From Caldifarciminota bacterium (lineage in GTDB: Bacteria > Hydrothermota > Hydrothermia > WGAB01): a stretch of 42,835 nucleotides of DNA. The first letter of the stretch is position 1. Each line of letters begins with the position of its first letter. Below the pieces are notes generated by a model. It was given only the letters and a program-made list of their open reading frames with translations. It was not told the origin of the DNA and ran no database searches. The position numbers and the translations under genes are program-made. The stretch spans positions 1 through 42,835 of the forward strand of contig WFXO01000001.1 in NCBI GenBank assembly GCA_015490555.1. The letters are read 5' to 3'. Of the stretch, positions 31,772-39,958 are shown in pieces.

Positions 31772-32528
31772 GGGCCTCCAGGTCGAGAAAACCAAAACCC
31801 AGACCGCTTTGGTACGAACCCGGATCCCGGGTTTCGACTATGTCATCAACCCTTATGTCGGTTGTGCCTTTGGTTGTCGCTTTTGCTATGTCCGGAAGTT
31901 CTTGGATTTCTGGGGGATTGATCGGCCCTGGGGCTCCTTTGTCTATGCCAAAGTGAATCTGCCGGACCGGCTCCGGCGCGAGGTTCCACGTCGCCGCTGG
32001 CCGGCCCGGATCCTCATGAGTTCCGCAACAGACCCCTATCTCCCCCAGGAGCGGCACTTCCGCCTTACCCGGAGGGTCTTGGAAATCCTCCAGCAGGTGC
32101 CTGTGGATCTCCAGATCCTGACCCGATCGGACCTCGTGCTCCGGGATGTCGATCTCCTCACACGGTTTCCCCACCTCCGGGTCGGTTTCTCCTTGTCCAC
32201 CAACCGGCCAGAGATCAAGCGTCGATTGGAGCCCCGCAGTCCTGCCATCCACCGGAGGATCCGGGCTCTCCAGACTCTCAAACAACAGGGCATCCGGACG
32301 TATGTCTTCCTTGCGCCCCTGCTCCCCCTGGATATCGAGTCTTTGCTCCGAGATGTGGTCCCTTATGTGGATGAAATCCTGGTGGACTTCATGAACTATC
32401 CGGGGATGAACCGGCGGATCTTAAAACAGGCTGGTCTGGAGTTCGTCTTATCCCCGGAGTGGATTCGGAAAACCGTGGAAGAGTTAGAACAACGGGTCCG
32501 TCCTTACACACCCCTCCGCATTGTGTAA
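31731..32528 (+). CDS. Radical SAM protein, SplB/Rv2578c-like
   Basis: Up to 265 residues. A radical SAM cluster motif is seen as NPYVGCAFGCRFCYVRKF (CxxxCxxC), followed by SSATDPYLPQE, the hallmark of the group annotated as spore photolyase-like or Rv2578c/PA0069 family radical SAM proteins, then LQILTRSDLVLRD, GFSLSTNRPEIKRRLEPRSP and VFLAPLLPLD. Members are often called DNA-repair photolyase-like, but the substrate is not established for most. The start is a GTG at 31731 inside plsX with weak ribosome site, and a downstream start could not be ruled out, though no ATG precedes the conserved core. It is co-transcribed with rpmF-plsX. Confidence 0.88.
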   Translation: MFSNTSRTLQRPPKGLQVEKTKTQTALVRTRIPGFDYVINPYVGCAFGCRFCYVRKFLDFWGIDRPWGSFVYAKVNLPDRLRREVPRRRWPARILMSSATDPYLPQERHFRLTRRVLEILQQVPVDLQILTRSDLVLRDVDLLTRFPHLRVGFSLSTNRPEIKRRLEPRSPAIHRRIRALQTLKQQGIRTYVFLAPLLPLDIESLLRDVVPYVDEILVDFMNYPGMNRRILKQAGLEFVLSPEWIRKTVEELEQRVRPYTPLRIV

Positions 32529-32772
32529 AACAAAGAAAACCCAACCTATGGACAACTTTTTAAGTTCGGGTTTGATTTGGAGAAGGAATTCTTTGACTTT
32601 TCCTATTGGTAACTCCTGAAACATGTTGACACGGAAAAGAGGGGGAAGTAGGGCCCCGTCTGATGGGCTCTGTTTGTCCAAGATGGGGTTTCAAACTTCC
32701 AACCACAAACTACTCACCACCCACTACCAGCCTCATGTCTTTTCCTTAAAACTACTCTCCCCAAACCCCTCC

Positions 32773-32896
32773 CTGACCAGGGAGGGGCTGTATGTTGCGG
32801 CAGATCCTGGCCAGGGAAAGGCTGTGTGTGGTAAGTTCACCCTGACCAGGGTAGGACTGGGTGTTGCGGAAGTTCACGCTGACCAGAAAGGGGCGG
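32773..32896 (+). repeat. Imperfect tandem repeat, ~35-37 bp unit, about 3.5 copies
   Basis: Units begin at 32773, 32807, 32842 and 32879: CTGACCAGGGAGGGGCTGTA, CTGGCCAGGGAAAGGCTGTG, CTGACCAGGGTAGGACTGGG and CTGACCAGAAAGG. Copies 1 and 3 also share TGTTGCGG, and copies 2 and 3 share AAGTTCAC. The region between the radical SAM gene and fusA (32529-33163) has no supported gene; the ORFs there are shadows. Confidence 0.7.
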
Positions 32897-32998
32897 AGTC
32901 ACAGAGAGAACCTCCGTGGTTCAGGCGTGGCCATAGGACTTTGAGTTTCAGGATCGCAAGGGTCAAAAGCCCGTTGTAGGAGCGTCTTTCGCCACGAT

Positions 32999-33073
32999 CG
33001 TCCCCCTTTTCTAAAGGCCAATGTTCGTCCACCTTTCCCAAAGGGGGATTCTGTCGTCCCCCTTTTCTAAAGG
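32999..33073. repeat. CGTCCCCCTTTTCTAAAGG repeat, two copies with inverted middle copy
   Basis: The 19-mer CGTCCCCCTTTTCTAAAGG occurs at 32999-33017 and 33055-33073. Between them, CCTTTCCCAAAGGGGGA (about 33032-33048) is an inverted relative and could pair with either. This looks like the small palindromic CCCCCTTT/AAAGGGGG intergenic repeats found in many bacterial genomes. It lies just before the fusA promoter. Confidence 0.7.
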
Positions 33074-33090
33074 GAAACTCCCTCCGATAT

Positions 33091-33119
33091 TTGACAATGG
33101 TGGTCAAAACCCTTATGAT
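33091..33119 (+). promoter_or_regulatory. fusA promoter
   Basis: TTGACA (33091-33096), 17-base spacer, TATGAT (33114-33119), about 45 bases before the chosen fusA start. It is a near-consensus strong promoter, as expected for an elongation factor. Confidence 0.85.
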
Positions 33120-33163
33120 GGACGCCTTCACGGAAACTTCCCCCTGGAGGAATGAGAGAAGCC

Positions 33164-35242
33164 ATGAAACAGAGAAGTATTGAGTATATTCGCAATATTG
33201 GGATCGTCGCGCACATTGATGCGGGAAAAACGACGACCACCGAACGCATTTTGTATTTGACCGGCCGGGTTCGCCGGTTGGGCGAGGTCCATGATGGAAA
33301 CGCCACCATGGACTGGATGCCCGAAGAGAAGGAGCGTGGAATCACGATTACTGCGGCCTCTACCGCGTGTTACTGGAAGGGGCACATGATCAATATCGTG
33401 GATACGCCCGGCCACGTGGATTTCACCATCGAAGTGGAGCGTGCCTTGCGGGTCCTGGACGGCGCCGTCGTCATCTTGGACGCAGAGGCTGGGGTGGAAC
33501 CCCAAACGGAAACGGTGTGGTACCAGGCGGATAAGTACCGAGTCCCTCGGATCGTCTTCATCAATAAGATGGACAAAGTGGGGGCCAACCCCGAACGAAC
33601 CATCCATGACATCGAGCAGATGCTGGGGGCAACGCCCCTGGTCCTTCAAATCCCCATTGGACTGGAACAAGAGTTCCGAGGGGTGGTAGATGTCTTGACC
33701 GGCAAGGCGTATACCTTTGACGAGGTGGGCCACGCCCACGAACTGCCCGAGGTCCCCCACGACCTTGTGGATGATCTGCGGTACTATCAGGAACTTATGT
33801 TGGACCTCCTCACGGAGTTTGATGAAACGCTCATGGAGTTCTTTGTGGAACACGGGGTCATGGATCAGGCGCTTGCGCGCAAGGCCATCCGTCGAGGGAC
33901 CCTCACTGGCCGCATTGTGCCCGTGCTCCTGGGGAGTGCATACAAAAACAAAGGCATCCCATTTTTATTGGATGCGATCACGCATTATTTGCCCTCTCCA
34001 GCGGATCTGCCACCGATTTCCGGGACCCATCCGGTTACGGGCCAAGAGGAGATCCGCGAACCCAATGAGAATGGTCCCTTAACGGCCTTTGCCTTTAAGG
34101 TCATGACCGACCCCTATGTCGGCAAACTCGTTTATGTTCGGGTGTATTCCGGCACGCTCACGGCCGGCTCTTATGTGTACAACGCCACGACCGGCAAAAA
34201 GGAACGGATCTCGCGAATCCTGAGAATGCATGCCAATCAGCGGGAGGATATCGAGGAACTCCGGGCAGGGGATATTGGGGCGATCCTTGGCCTCAAACAC
34301 ACAGTGACAGGCCATACCTTGACAGAGCCCGAGTTTCCATTGGTCCTGGAATCGATCATGTATCCGGAACCCGTGTTGGCAGTCTCGATTCAGCCTGTCT
34401 CGAAGCACGATCACGATAAGTTTCAATCCGCACTGAGGAAGATTTTGGACGAAGACCCCTCCCTTCGGCTCATCTACAACGAAGAAACCGGAGAAACCCT
34501 GCTCTCGGGGATGGGAGAACTTCATCTGGAGATCGTGGCCAGCCGCCTCAAACGAGAGTTTCATACACCGGTCAAGATGGGAATGCCGCAGGTAGCGTAC
34601 CGCGAGACCATCACCCGGCCCGTGACCGTGGAAGGGAAGTTCATCAAACAGACCGGAGGTCGTGGGCAATACGGCCATGTGGTCCTGATGGTAGAACCGC
34701 TGGAACGTGGAAGTGGAGTAATCTTCGAAGAACGCCTTCGAGGGTCAAATGTCCCTCGGGAGTATGTCCCGGCCGTGGAAAAGGGCGTTCGGAAGGCCCT
34801 GGAAAAGGGGGTCATCGCTGAATACCCGGTGATTGACGTTCGGGTGGTCCTGCTGGATGGCTCCCATCACGAGGTCGACTCCTCGGACATCGCATTCCAG
34901 GAGGCGGCACGACGGGCGATCCTGAAGGCCTTGGCCGAAGCCCATCCAATCCTGCTGGAGCCCATCATGAAGGTCGAGGTCCGGATCCCCGAAGCCATGG
35001 TCGGGGATGTAATCGGAGACCTTGGGGCACGACGCGGACAGGTCACCGAGATCCTGGATCGAGGCCAGAATAAGGTGATCCGTGCCCGGATCCCTCTGGC
35101 GGAACTCCTGCAGTATGCCACAGACCTTCGCTCTCTGACCCGGGGGCGAGGGAGTTTCAGCATGGAATTCGAGTCCTATCAACCGGTCTCCGAAGAAGTT
35201 ACCGCCAAGGTCCTCCGGACCTTGCGCCGGGATGATCGCTGA
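33164..35242 (+). CDS. fusA: Elongation factor G
   Basis: About 692 residues. The GTPase motifs are complete: G1 AHIDAGKTTT, switch ERGITI, G3 DTPGHVDF, G4 NKMD, and GSAYKNKG. Domains II-V follow (FAFKVMTDPYVGKLVYVRVYSG; GMGELHLEI; YRETITRPVTVEGKFIKQTGGRGQYGHVVL; EVRIPEAMVGDVIGDLGARRGQV). It catalyses ribosomal translocation. I chose ATG33164 (MKQRSIEYIRNIGI) because that gives the family N-terminus; the ATG at 33152 would leave almost no gap after GGAGGA. It stands alone, not in the usual rpsL-rpsG-fusA-tuf string, so it could be one of two EF-G copies. Confidence 0.96.
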   Translation: MKQRSIEYIRNIGIVAHIDAGKTTTTERILYLTGRVRRLGEVHDGNATMDWMPEEKERGITITAASTACYWKGHMINIVDTPGHVDFTIEVERALRVLDGAVVILDAEAGVEPQTETVWYQADKYRVPRIVFINKMDKVGANPERTIHDIEQMLGATPLVLQIPIGLEQEFRGVVDVLTGKAYTFDEVGHAHELPEVPHDLVDDLRYYQELMLDLLTEFDETLMEFFVEHGVMDQALARKAIRRGTLTGRIVPVLLGSAYKNKGIPFLLDAITHYLPSPADLPPISGTHPVTGQEEIREPNENGPLTAFAFKVMTDPYVGKLVYVRVYSGTLTAGSYVYNATTGKKERISRILRMHANQREDIEELRAGDIGAILGLKHTVTGHTLTEPEFPLVLESIMYPEPVLAVSIQPVSKHDHDKFQSALRKILDEDPSLRLIYNEETGETLLSGMGELHLEIVASRLKREFHTPVKMGMPQVAYRETITRPVTVEGKFIKQTGGRGQYGHVVLMVEPLERGSGVIFEERLRGSNVPREYVPAVEKGVRKALEKGVIAEYPVIDVRVVLLDGSHHEVDSSDIAFQEAARRAILKALAEAHPILLEPIMKVEVRIPEAMVGDVIGDLGARRGQVTEILDRGQNKVIRARIPLAELLQYATDLRSLTRGRGSFSMEFESYQPVSEEVTAKVLRTLRRDDR

Positions 35243-35302
35243 ACTGGAATTCGGCCCTCCGTCTTTACTGTCTTAGCCGAACCCTTTACCATTTCCGCTG
35301 TG

Positions 35303-36625
35303 ATGCGGAAGCCTTGGGTCCTCGCACTGTTTTTCTTCCTCTCAGGGTGCGCGTACTTTAACACCTTTTACAATGCGGAACAGTCGTTCCGCAAAGCGGA
35401 GCGCATCTACGCACAACAAGGGACCTTGACGCCCCAAGCGCGTCAGGAGTATGACCGTGTGATCGAGAAATGCTCCAAAATCCTTCAATTCCATCCACGT
35501 TCCAAGTATGTGGACGATGCCCTTTTCATGATGGCGGTTGCGTATTCCCGTAAAAAAGAACGTGAAAAGGCCAAAAAGAAGTTTGAGGAACTGCTCTTTT
35601 ACTTCCCCGATGCTGCCAAAACGTTTCCGGTGTACCTGGAGTTGGGCCGGCTCTACCTGGAGGAAGGCTCCTATGACCAGGCACTGGATGCCTTGGAAAA
35701 GGCCTTACAGGGACGCCACCGACGGGAAGCACAATTTCTCCTGGCCAAGGCGTACCTGGAGGCGGGCCGGAATGAGGAAGGCCTGGCCTTAGTTCAAGAG
35801 ATCCTGAAACGCGATCCCAAAAGCCCTTATCTGAAGGAAGTCCTCTGGCTCGGGGCCCAGGCCGCCCATCAGGTCAAACAACCGGACCAAGCACTCAATT
35901 TCCTGAAGCGATACCTTTCTCTGTACCTTACAGACGACGAGGAAAAGGAAGCCAAGTTGCTCTTGAGTGAGGTCCTTACGGATATGGGGGAATACCAGAA
36001 GGCGCTGGAGACCTTGAACTCGATGGACCTGCCGCCGGCAGATCTCGCGAGTTTACGGCGGGACCTCTTGAAGGCCAAGGCCCAACTGGCTCTGGGGGAT
36101 ACCTCCAGCGCGAAGGCCATCTTGCGCTCAGTGGTCCGAGCCAATGCCAATTCTGACCCGGGCCTCGAGGCCCAATATCAACTTGCCTTTCTCCTGGAGA
36201 TGCAGGACAGCATTGACGCCGCTCTGGACTACTACAAACGGGTGGCGTCCACGTATAAAAACACACCCTTTAAAGACCGTGCGGCCCGGCGGGTCGAAGC
36301 CCTGACCCAACTCAAAGAGATCCAAGATGAGGAATCTGTAGAGGCGTTGTATCGCCTGGCAGAACTCAATCTCTTTGAACTCAACCGCCCGCGAGATGCC
36401 GCGGACCTCTTGAAAACCATTGTCAAGCAGTATCCGGAGTCTGAGTATGCCCCCAAGGCCCTCTACTCGTTGATCTACCTGTATCTTAACCGATTCGATC
36501 TCCCGGATTCTGCCCAACGGTATTTTGACCTACTGGGGGAGAAGTACTCCCAGTCTCTTTACTTTGAAGAGGCCCAAAAGAACTTTGATCTTCCCACGAT
36601 GACACCGGAGGGAGGCGGAGGATGA
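35303..36625 (+). CDS. TPR lipoprotein (CAYFNTFYNA type)
   Basis: About 440 residues. The lipoprotein signal is MRKPWVLALFFFLSGC with CAYFNTFYNAEQSFRKAERI after it, a sequence opening I associate with TPR lipoproteins of FCB and candidate-phylum bacteria. TPR/BamD-like repeats fill the rest: ILQFHPRSKYVDDALFMMAVAYSRKKEREKAKKKFEELL, YLELGRLYLEEGSYDQALDALEKAL, LKTIVKQYPESEYAPKALYSLIYLYL. It is probably in the periplasm or on the outer membrane, possibly an assembly factor for barrels or for secretion, but no partner is proven. A GTG just upstream (35300) is the ORF-track start. It is overlapped by the PorV-like gene (ATGA), suggesting joint function. Confidence 0.85.
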   Translation: MRKPWVLALFFFLSGCAYFNTFYNAEQSFRKAERIYAQQGTLTPQARQEYDRVIEKCSKILQFHPRSKYVDDALFMMAVAYSRKKEREKAKKKFEELLFYFPDAAKTFPVYLELGRLYLEEGSYDQALDALEKALQGRHRREAQFLLAKAYLEAGRNEEGLALVQEILKRDPKSPYLKEVLWLGAQAAHQVKQPDQALNFLKRYLSLYLTDDEEKEAKLLLSEVLTDMGEYQKALETLNSMDLPPADLASLRRDLLKAKAQLALGDTSSAKAILRSVVRANANSDPGLEAQYQLAFLLEMQDSIDAALDYYKRVASTYKNTPFKDRAARRVEALTQLKEIQDEESVEALYRLAELNLFELNRPRDAADLLKTIVKQYPESEYAPKALYSLIYLYLNRFDLPDSAQRYFDLLGEKYSQSLYFEEAQKNFDLPTMTPEGGGG

Positions 36626-37422
36626 CCCCCTGGATCACCCTCATCGTTTGGATTTTTCCCAACCTCGGGCAATGGGGAAGGACCGCTCACATGGAAGGAG
36701 CAGGGAATGCGGCTGCACTGTTGGCCTCGGGGGCGGAGGCCTTGTATGGGAACCCGGCCCAACTGTTATCAGGCACGGGGCTTTCTTGGATTCAGGGGTA
36801 CCGGATGCCTTATGCGCTGCCGGAATTCTACCAGGTGTATTCCGGGATCAGTTGGGCCACGGTCCGCCACGGGATCGGGGTCGGGATCTGGACGCAAGGA
36901 CTGCCGTCCTTGTATCGGGAAACCCACCTCTTGGTAGACCTTGCGCATCGGTTTCAATCTTGGGTCCTGGCATTTCGACCTCGGCTCTTCTGGCTCCAGG
37001 TATCGGATCCGAACGTCGCCACGGTTTCTGCCACGGCATGGCTGGTGGATTGGGGGGTGACCTGGACTTCAGGCGCCTTCCAGATCGGGTTCCACCAGGA
37101 GAACGCAGCCCACGGGCAACTCCGGGTCATAGAGGTCACAGAGGACCTTCCCTCGACCTGGGAAATTGCCGTCCGTTATGAGCGACCGATCGGGGTTTCT
37201 TGGATGGCCGCGATCGGGCCCGGAGGCAAAGGCCGGATCGGCGTCGAAAGTTGGTTTACCTCGGGCTTTGCCGTCCGATTAGGGGTCGATGAACGCAATT
37301 TGACCATCGGGATGGGCCTACGGTCCGGCCGGTGGGAATGGGACTTCTCTGGGGAAAACCATCGGGATCTCGGCACGACCTACGGCGTCGCCCTCCAATA
37401 CCGACCTGCCCGTTTTCCATGA
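36622..37422 (+). CDS. PorV-like outer-membrane barrel protein
   Basis: A 266-residue protein with a short signal (MTPWITLIVWIFPNLGQWG), then GAGNAAALLASGAEALYGNPAQLL, which is the NP-containing opening of the PorV/PorQ/UPF0164 barrels (A...A.YWNPA.L), and then alternating strands with glycine and aromatic turns (SGISWATVRHGIGVGIWTQGL, FAVRLGVDERNLTIGMGLRSGRWEWDF) ending in YGVALQYRPARF. PorV shuttles T9SS cargo to the attachment complex; the two T9SS-tagged proteins in this window make that role attractive, but the protein is shorter than PorV (about 390). It overlaps both neighbours by four bases. Confidence 0.72.
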   Translation: MTPWITLIVWIFPNLGQWGRTAHMEGAGNAAALLASGAEALYGNPAQLLSGTGLSWIQGYRMPYALPEFYQVYSGISWATVRHGIGVGIWTQGLPSLYRETHLLVDLAHRFQSWVLAFRPRLFWLQVSDPNVATVSATAWLVDWGVTWTSGAFQIGFHQENAAHGQLRVIEVTEDLPSTWEIAVRYERPIGVSWMAAIGPGGKGRIGVESWFTSGFAVRLGVDERNLTIGMGLRSGRWEWDFSGENHRDLGTTYGVALQYRPARFP

Positions 37423-38612
37423 ACCCACGGGATCTCAAACGCCTGCGAGCACGCCTCGAACGGATTCAACCAGAGCCGTCGCCTCTCCGGCATCGTCTCC
37501 AGGATCTTGAGCACCGTCAACAGCGTCGGGCGCTCTTTCAGTTGCCCCTGTCATTCGGGGGACAATGGCTCCGTCGAGGCATCCTCCTGTACCTCCGGCA
37601 TGAGGAGCCCTATCCCGTGCCCCGGGTGGAGGCCCTCCCTGTTCTAACCCAAGGGGAAGTAGTGCGCCCCCTCATCCCCCAAGAAACCGTCTTTTTAGAC
37701 ATCGAAACCACTGGGAACGGGGGTGCCGGAGTTCTACCTTTCTTGATTGGATTGGGGTTCTGGGACCGCGGGACCTGGGTCACGGAACAGTTCCTGCTTG
37801 TGGACCCCGGCCAGGAACCCCTCCTTTTGGACTGGGTATCTCGACGATTGCGTGGGTACACCACGGTGGTCACCTATAACGGGAAAGCCTTTGATCTCCC
37901 GATCCTTTTGGACCGTTTCCGGTTCCACCGTCTTCCGCCTCCAGATCTGCCCACCCACATCGACCTCCTCCACATGGTCCGTCGGGTCATGGCGTCCCCT
38001 TCGGGGTACCGGTTGACGGAAATTGAACGATGGTTCTTGGGCTGGATCCGCGAGGCAGATCTCCCCTCCCAATGGGTTCCCCGGGCGTATTTCCAGTTCC
38101 TGCGGGGACAAGGGACCACCCTCCTCCGCCTTGCCGTGCTGCACCATCGAGAAGACATCCGGGTCTTGCCAAGGCTGTTGGTCCAATTAGACCGGTGGGT
38201 CCGGAAACCGTTGGATCGCCATTCTGCTGCCGACACATACAAAATCGCCAGACTCTACTTCCGGATGCGAGACCTGGACCGTGCCAGGGAATTCCTCGAG
38301 GCCGGGTTGTTGAGAGCGCAGGGGGTGACTCGACACCGCCTCCTCAAACTCAAGGCGATGCTTCACAAACGGCAAAAGGAATGGGACCACGCCTTACACT
38401 GCTGGCACGAACTCCTGAGGGAGGCTCCGGAGGATCCAGAGCCCGCGGTGGAACTCAGCAAGTATTACGAGCATCGGATCCGCGATCCATACCGGGCCCT
38501 TCTCTATGCCTGGAAACTGCCTCAGGATCGGGAGGAGACCCGACGTCGGATTCAACGGCTTTATCGAAAAATCCAAAAAGAATCCCCCTCCGGTTTTCCC
38601 GGTCTTAAATAA
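37419..38612 (+). CDS. YprB-like RNase H-fold exonuclease with TPR tail
   Basis: About 397 residues. The start ATG37419 overlaps the stop of the PorV-like gene (ATGA); the ORF-track ATG lies inside that gene. Domain 1 (about 85-260) is RNase_H_2/YprB: VFLDIETTGNGGAGVLPFLIGLGF (DxE), VVTYNGKAFDLPILLDRFRF (Asp), HIDLLHMVRRVM, YRLTEIERWFLGW, and the last acid in VLHHREDIRVLPRLL. These are DEDD-type 3-prime exonuclease residues. Domain 2 is a TPR-like repeat region (YKIARLYFRMRDLDRAREFLEAGLL, LKAMLHKRQKEWDHALHCWHELL). Many YprB homologues have this layout. Its substrate is not established. The reason for its linkage to surface genes is unclear. Confidence 0.85.
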   Translation: MNPRDLKRLRARLERIQPEPSPLRHRLQDLEHRQQRRALFQLPLSFGGQWLRRGILLYLRHEEPYPVPRVEALPVLTQGEVVRPLIPQETVFLDIETTGNGGAGVLPFLIGLGFWDRGTWVTEQFLLVDPGQEPLLLDWVSRRLRGYTTVVTYNGKAFDLPILLDRFRFHRLPPPDLPTHIDLLHMVRRVMASPSGYRLTEIERWFLGWIREADLPSQWVPRAYFQFLRGQGTTLLRLAVLHHREDIRVLPRLLVQLDRWVRKPLDRHSAADTYKIARLYFRMRDLDRAREFLEAGLLRAQGVTRHRLLKLKAMLHKRQKEWDHALHCWHELLREAPEDPEPAVELSKYYEHRIRDPYRALLYAWKLPQDREETRRRIQRLYRKIQKESPSGFPGLK

Positions 38613-38667
38613 AACTTTCAGAGTGAAGGGCTGGTGCGCTGTGGGCAGGGGCTTCTTGAGACCGCTC

Positions 38668-39102
38668 CTAAGAGAGGGCTCCCGCTTCCTGTCCCATCAA
38701 GATCAGATCTTCTAAGGACGTCTCTTTAAGCAAGGTATCCAACTGATCTTGCATCTTCTGGAACAAGAGCCGGGCCGTGCAATTCGATTCGCGTTCGCAG
38801 CGTTCTAACGAGAGTGGATCTAAACAACGGATCAAAGCCGTAGACCCTTCTAAGACATCAAAGATCTCCTTCAGGGTCAATTGAGAAGCCGGTTTTGAGA
38901 GGGTGTAGCCCCCGCCAGGGCCACGAACGCTGCGGATTAAGCCAGAACGACGCAAGGTAACGAGGATCTGTTCCAGGAATTGGATCGGGATCCCCTCTTT
39001 TTGCGAGATTTCAGCAGCGGTTAAGACGTTGCCCTGCCCAATCTCGCCGAGGCGCACCAATGCCCTCACTCCATAATCGATCCTTGTGGTAAGTCGTAAC
39101 AT
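38668..39102 (-). CDS. Rrf2-family regulator, probable Fe-S sensor
   Basis: A 144-residue Rrf2/IscR-like protein: MLRLTTRIDYGVRALVRLGE, SQKEGIPIQFLEQILVTLRRSGLIRSVRGPGGGYTLSK and a Cys cluster C93/C102/C108 (CLDPLSLERCERESNC). The three Cys suggest a 2Fe-2S or 4Fe-4S cluster as in IscR and NsrR, with a wider first gap (C-x8-C-x5-C, against C-x5-C-x5-C in IscR). Target genes are unknown; no isc or suf genes are close. It has no evident ribosome site before the ATG at 39102, and AT-rich palindrome-like DNA (AATTTTTATACCAATT) lies just upstream, perhaps its own operator. It diverges from the TetR gene. Confidence 0.9.
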   Translation of the reverse strand: MLRLTTRIDYGVRALVRLGEIGQGNVLTAAEISQKEGIPIQFLEQILVTLRRSGLIRSVRGPGGGYTLSKPASQLTLKEIFDVLEGSTALIRCLDPLSLERCERESNCTARLLFQKMQDQLDTLLKETSLEDLILMGQEAGALS

Positions 39103-39348
39103 GCCTAATTTTTATACCAATTTGACTGAAAATGCAACTCTGGTCAAGCACAACTTATAACTCTTTGGGAATCAAGAAGTTTTGCATCCTATTCGGGGAG
39201 GGCTGGCACGGGGTTAGGACCCTGAAAACCTCAATTTGTGGTCCCGCAACCCTCTCAACCATAGCACTGCTTTGCAAATCCGGGAAGGCCAAATGTCACG
39301 CCTTCATCATTTCCCACCCGGAGATTTGCATGATCCATGCGGACCCCA

Positions 39349-39369
39349 TATACTTACTGACCAGTCAGT
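39349..39369 (+). promoter_or_regulatory. TetR operator ACTGACCAGTCAGT abutting start, with TATACT -10
   Basis: ACTGAC-CA-GTCAGT (39356-39369) is a perfect-arm palindrome one base before the tetR ATG. TATACT (39349-39354) is a likely -10 with TTGCAT about 17 bases upstream. The transcript would begin inside the palindrome with a leader of about ten bases and no ribosome site. The upstream 39103-39348 contains no gene I can support. Confidence 0.72.
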
Positions 39370-39370
39370 C

Positions 39371-39958
39371 ATGAATGCAGAAGATCGCAAAAAGCAAATC
39401 TTAGACGCTGCCTATAAGGCCTTCGCGCGCGAAGGCTATCACGGGACGACTATGGACAAAATCGCCGCGCGAATTGGTGTAACCAAAGGGACACTTTACC
39501 TCTACTTCAAAGACAAAGCCGATCTTTTTACTTCTGTCCTGGAAGATCGCATCCTGAAATTAGAGTCTTCCATTACCGAGGCGCTCCGCAAAACCCAAGA
39601 CCCCGAGGAAAAACTCATCGCCGTCTTACGGGAATTTGGCCGATATGGCCGCCGTGAACGGCATTTCTTTTCCATGCTATATCGGTCGGCTCCCCTCCCT
39701 GCCAAAGTTCGCAAACTGATTGAAGACCGAGTTTCTCCGATCCGAGACCGCATCGAATTGGAAGTCAGTAGCATCATGGAAGAAGGAATCCGGCTCGGCA
39801 AGTTTAAACCCCTTCAACCCCGAATGATGGCCGTTGCCTTTTTAGGGATGACCCACGGATTCCTCCGCAACCCCCCTCGTGTTTCGGTTCTTGTTCAGAC
39901 CATTTCAGAGATCTTTTTCGATGGGGTGAAGATCCATAAAGAGAGGGAAGGAACATGA
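39371..39958 (+). CDS. TetR/AcrR-family repressor of the RND operon
   Basis: A 195-residue protein. The start ATG39371 gives MNAEDRKKQILDAAYKAFAREGYHGTTMDKIAARIGVTKGTLYLYFKDKADLF, the whole TetR helix-turn-helix; the ORF-track start at 39236 is 45 codons too early. The C-terminal ligand domain resembles TetR_C members with FSMLYRSAPLPAKVRKLI and FLGMTHGFLRNP. Its stop overlaps the next gene (ATGA), so repressor, channel, adaptor and pump are one operon, and the palindrome over its own start implies autoregulation of all four. The inducer is unknown; drugs, lipids or bile-like compounds are usual for this class. Confidence 0.93.
   Translation: MNAEDRKKQILDAAYKAFAREGYHGTTMDKIAARIGVTKGTLYLYFKDKADLFTSVLEDRILKLESSITEALRKTQDPEEKLIAVLREFGRYGRRERHFFSMLYRSAPLPAKVRKLIEDRVSPIRDRIELEVSSIMEEGIRLGKFKPLQPRMMAVAFLGMTHGFLRNPPRVSVLVQTISEIFFDGVKIHKEREGT

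Noticed and set aside
32623-32979. Plus-strand 118-codon ORF before fusA
   Set aside because: It runs through the CTGACCAGGG tandem repeat, has no ribosome site and reads as translated repeat.
32773-33073. Possible CRISPR array
   Set aside because: Repeat units follow each other without unique spacers, are imperfect, and no cas genes are present.
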